In this document: positions 6,056 to 6,311 of the stretch, piece after piece
How the letters are laid out: each line of letters begins with the position of its first letter
Numbering within the stretch: the stretch's first letter is position 1
Assembly: GCA_045531685.1 (NCBI GenBank)
Contig: JAZSEL010000102.1
Span: 1-6,311 of the forward strand
DNA length: 6,311 nucleotides
Source: RGIG8767 sp045531685
Lineage (GTDB): Bacteria > Bacillota > Clostridia > Lachnospirales > Lachnospiraceae
Direction: 5' to 3'
Translations under genes and position numbers: made by a program
Notes under the pieces: model-generated
Seen by the model: the letters and a program-made list of their open reading frames with translations, nothing else
Told to the model about the DNA's origin: nothing
The model's database searches: none

Positions 6056-6075
6056 TTAACCGACAGCCCCTTTTT
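6056..6075. terminator. right half of an apparently interrupted bidirectional terminator
   Basis: TTAA (6056-6059), CCG, ACAGCC (6063-6068) and then CCTTTTT (6069-6075). Together with the left half at 4143-4162 it would rebuild GGCTGT, a TTAACCG loop and ACAGCC, followed by T-tracts on each outer strand. See the left half for the alternative that these arms belong to the element. Confidence 0.4.
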
Positions 6076-6311
6076 ATGAAAACAAACATCGTTCTTTATG
6101 TTACACTTGAATCATTACAAAATTAAAAACTGAAAGTACCTATCGCATACACGGTAACATTTATCAAAAACTTAGCCTAGAATCTGGTAAGTCATTTGCC
6201 TTAAAAATCATTCATATTTGTTCCACTATTTCTATATAATTCATATAACTCAACTATTATATATAATTTGAGCAACGGAGATTTAGAAAAAATCAATACA
6301 GACACTGTTTA
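6076..6311. other. AT-rich non-coding flank without a recognisable gene
   Basis: No reading frame with a plausible start and ribosome binding site was found on either strand, and no tRNA or rRNA. ATGTTAC (6098-6104) and GTAACAT (6154-6160) are inverted copies 49 nt apart, of unknown meaning. The last 75 bases are especially AT-rich, with a 12-bp palindrome ATTATATATAAT (6256-6267). The stretch may be the upstream region of a gene beyond the window. Confidence 0.5.
6240..6267 (+). promoter_or_regulatory. weak candidate promoter pointing out of the window
   Basis: TTCATA (6240-6245, 4/6 to TTGACA), a 16-nt spacer and a perfect TATAAT (6262-6267) would start a rightward transcript near 6274. 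The surroundings are so AT-rich that a chance match is quite likely, and no gene follows within the window. Confidence 0.25.

Noticed and set aside
6098..6160. Inverted ATGTTAC/GTAACAT pair as a structured RNA
   Set aside because: The 49-nt loop has no further consistent pairing and the region is AT-rich, so I see no support for an RNA gene or riboswitch.

Overview
The window looks like chromosome from a low-GC Gram-positive gut Clostridium, most likely a Lachnospiraceae member. This rests on AT-rich DNA, AGGAGG-type ribosome binding sites, the lipoprotein/MBOAT/DHHW gene trio, a signal-less Amidase_6 protein and an IS1182-type element. The assignment comes from family resemblance only and no species can be named.

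Layout: positions 1-3279 hold a three-gene operon on the minus strand, transcribed leftwards: a small lipoprotein (DUF4358-like), an AlgI-type membrane O-acyltransferase (MBOAT) and a DHHW/AlgJ-AlgX-like SGNH protein. The last two are tightly coupled: the stop codon of the MBOAT gene forms part of the Shine-Dalgarno sequence of the DHHW gene. A promoter and an overlapping 17-bp palindrome lie at 3320-3370. By analogy with alginate acetylation, the MBOAT protein would move acyl groups across the membrane, the DHHW protein would transfer them to an extracellular glycan, and the lipoprotein could be an envelope accessory subunit. No polymerase or glycosyltransferase is visible, so the glycan is unknown.

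Divergently, 3484-3966 (+) encodes a stand-alone Amidase_6 protein without a signal peptide. Downstream, 3967-4162 is non-coding and rich in hairpins.

Positions of about 4163-6055 are an apparently intact IS1182-family insertion sequence with a full-length 600-residue transposase on the minus strand. Its flanks read as two halves of one intrinsic terminator (GGCTGT ... ACAGCC with T-tracts on both outer sides), separated by the element with TTAA on either side. This suggests insertion into a terminator loop. The transposase 5' end is unusual: a 55-bp hairpin at the element tip, a hairpin over the first ATG, and an extended -10 box six bases before a second in-frame ATG.

Positions 6060-6311 are AT-rich and contain no gene I can support; they may be the upstream region of a gene outside the window. 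Nothing here amounts to a clearly new system. The best leads are the terminator-splitting insertion, the possible leaderless transposase mRNA and the uncharacterised lipoprotein of the acyltransferase operon.
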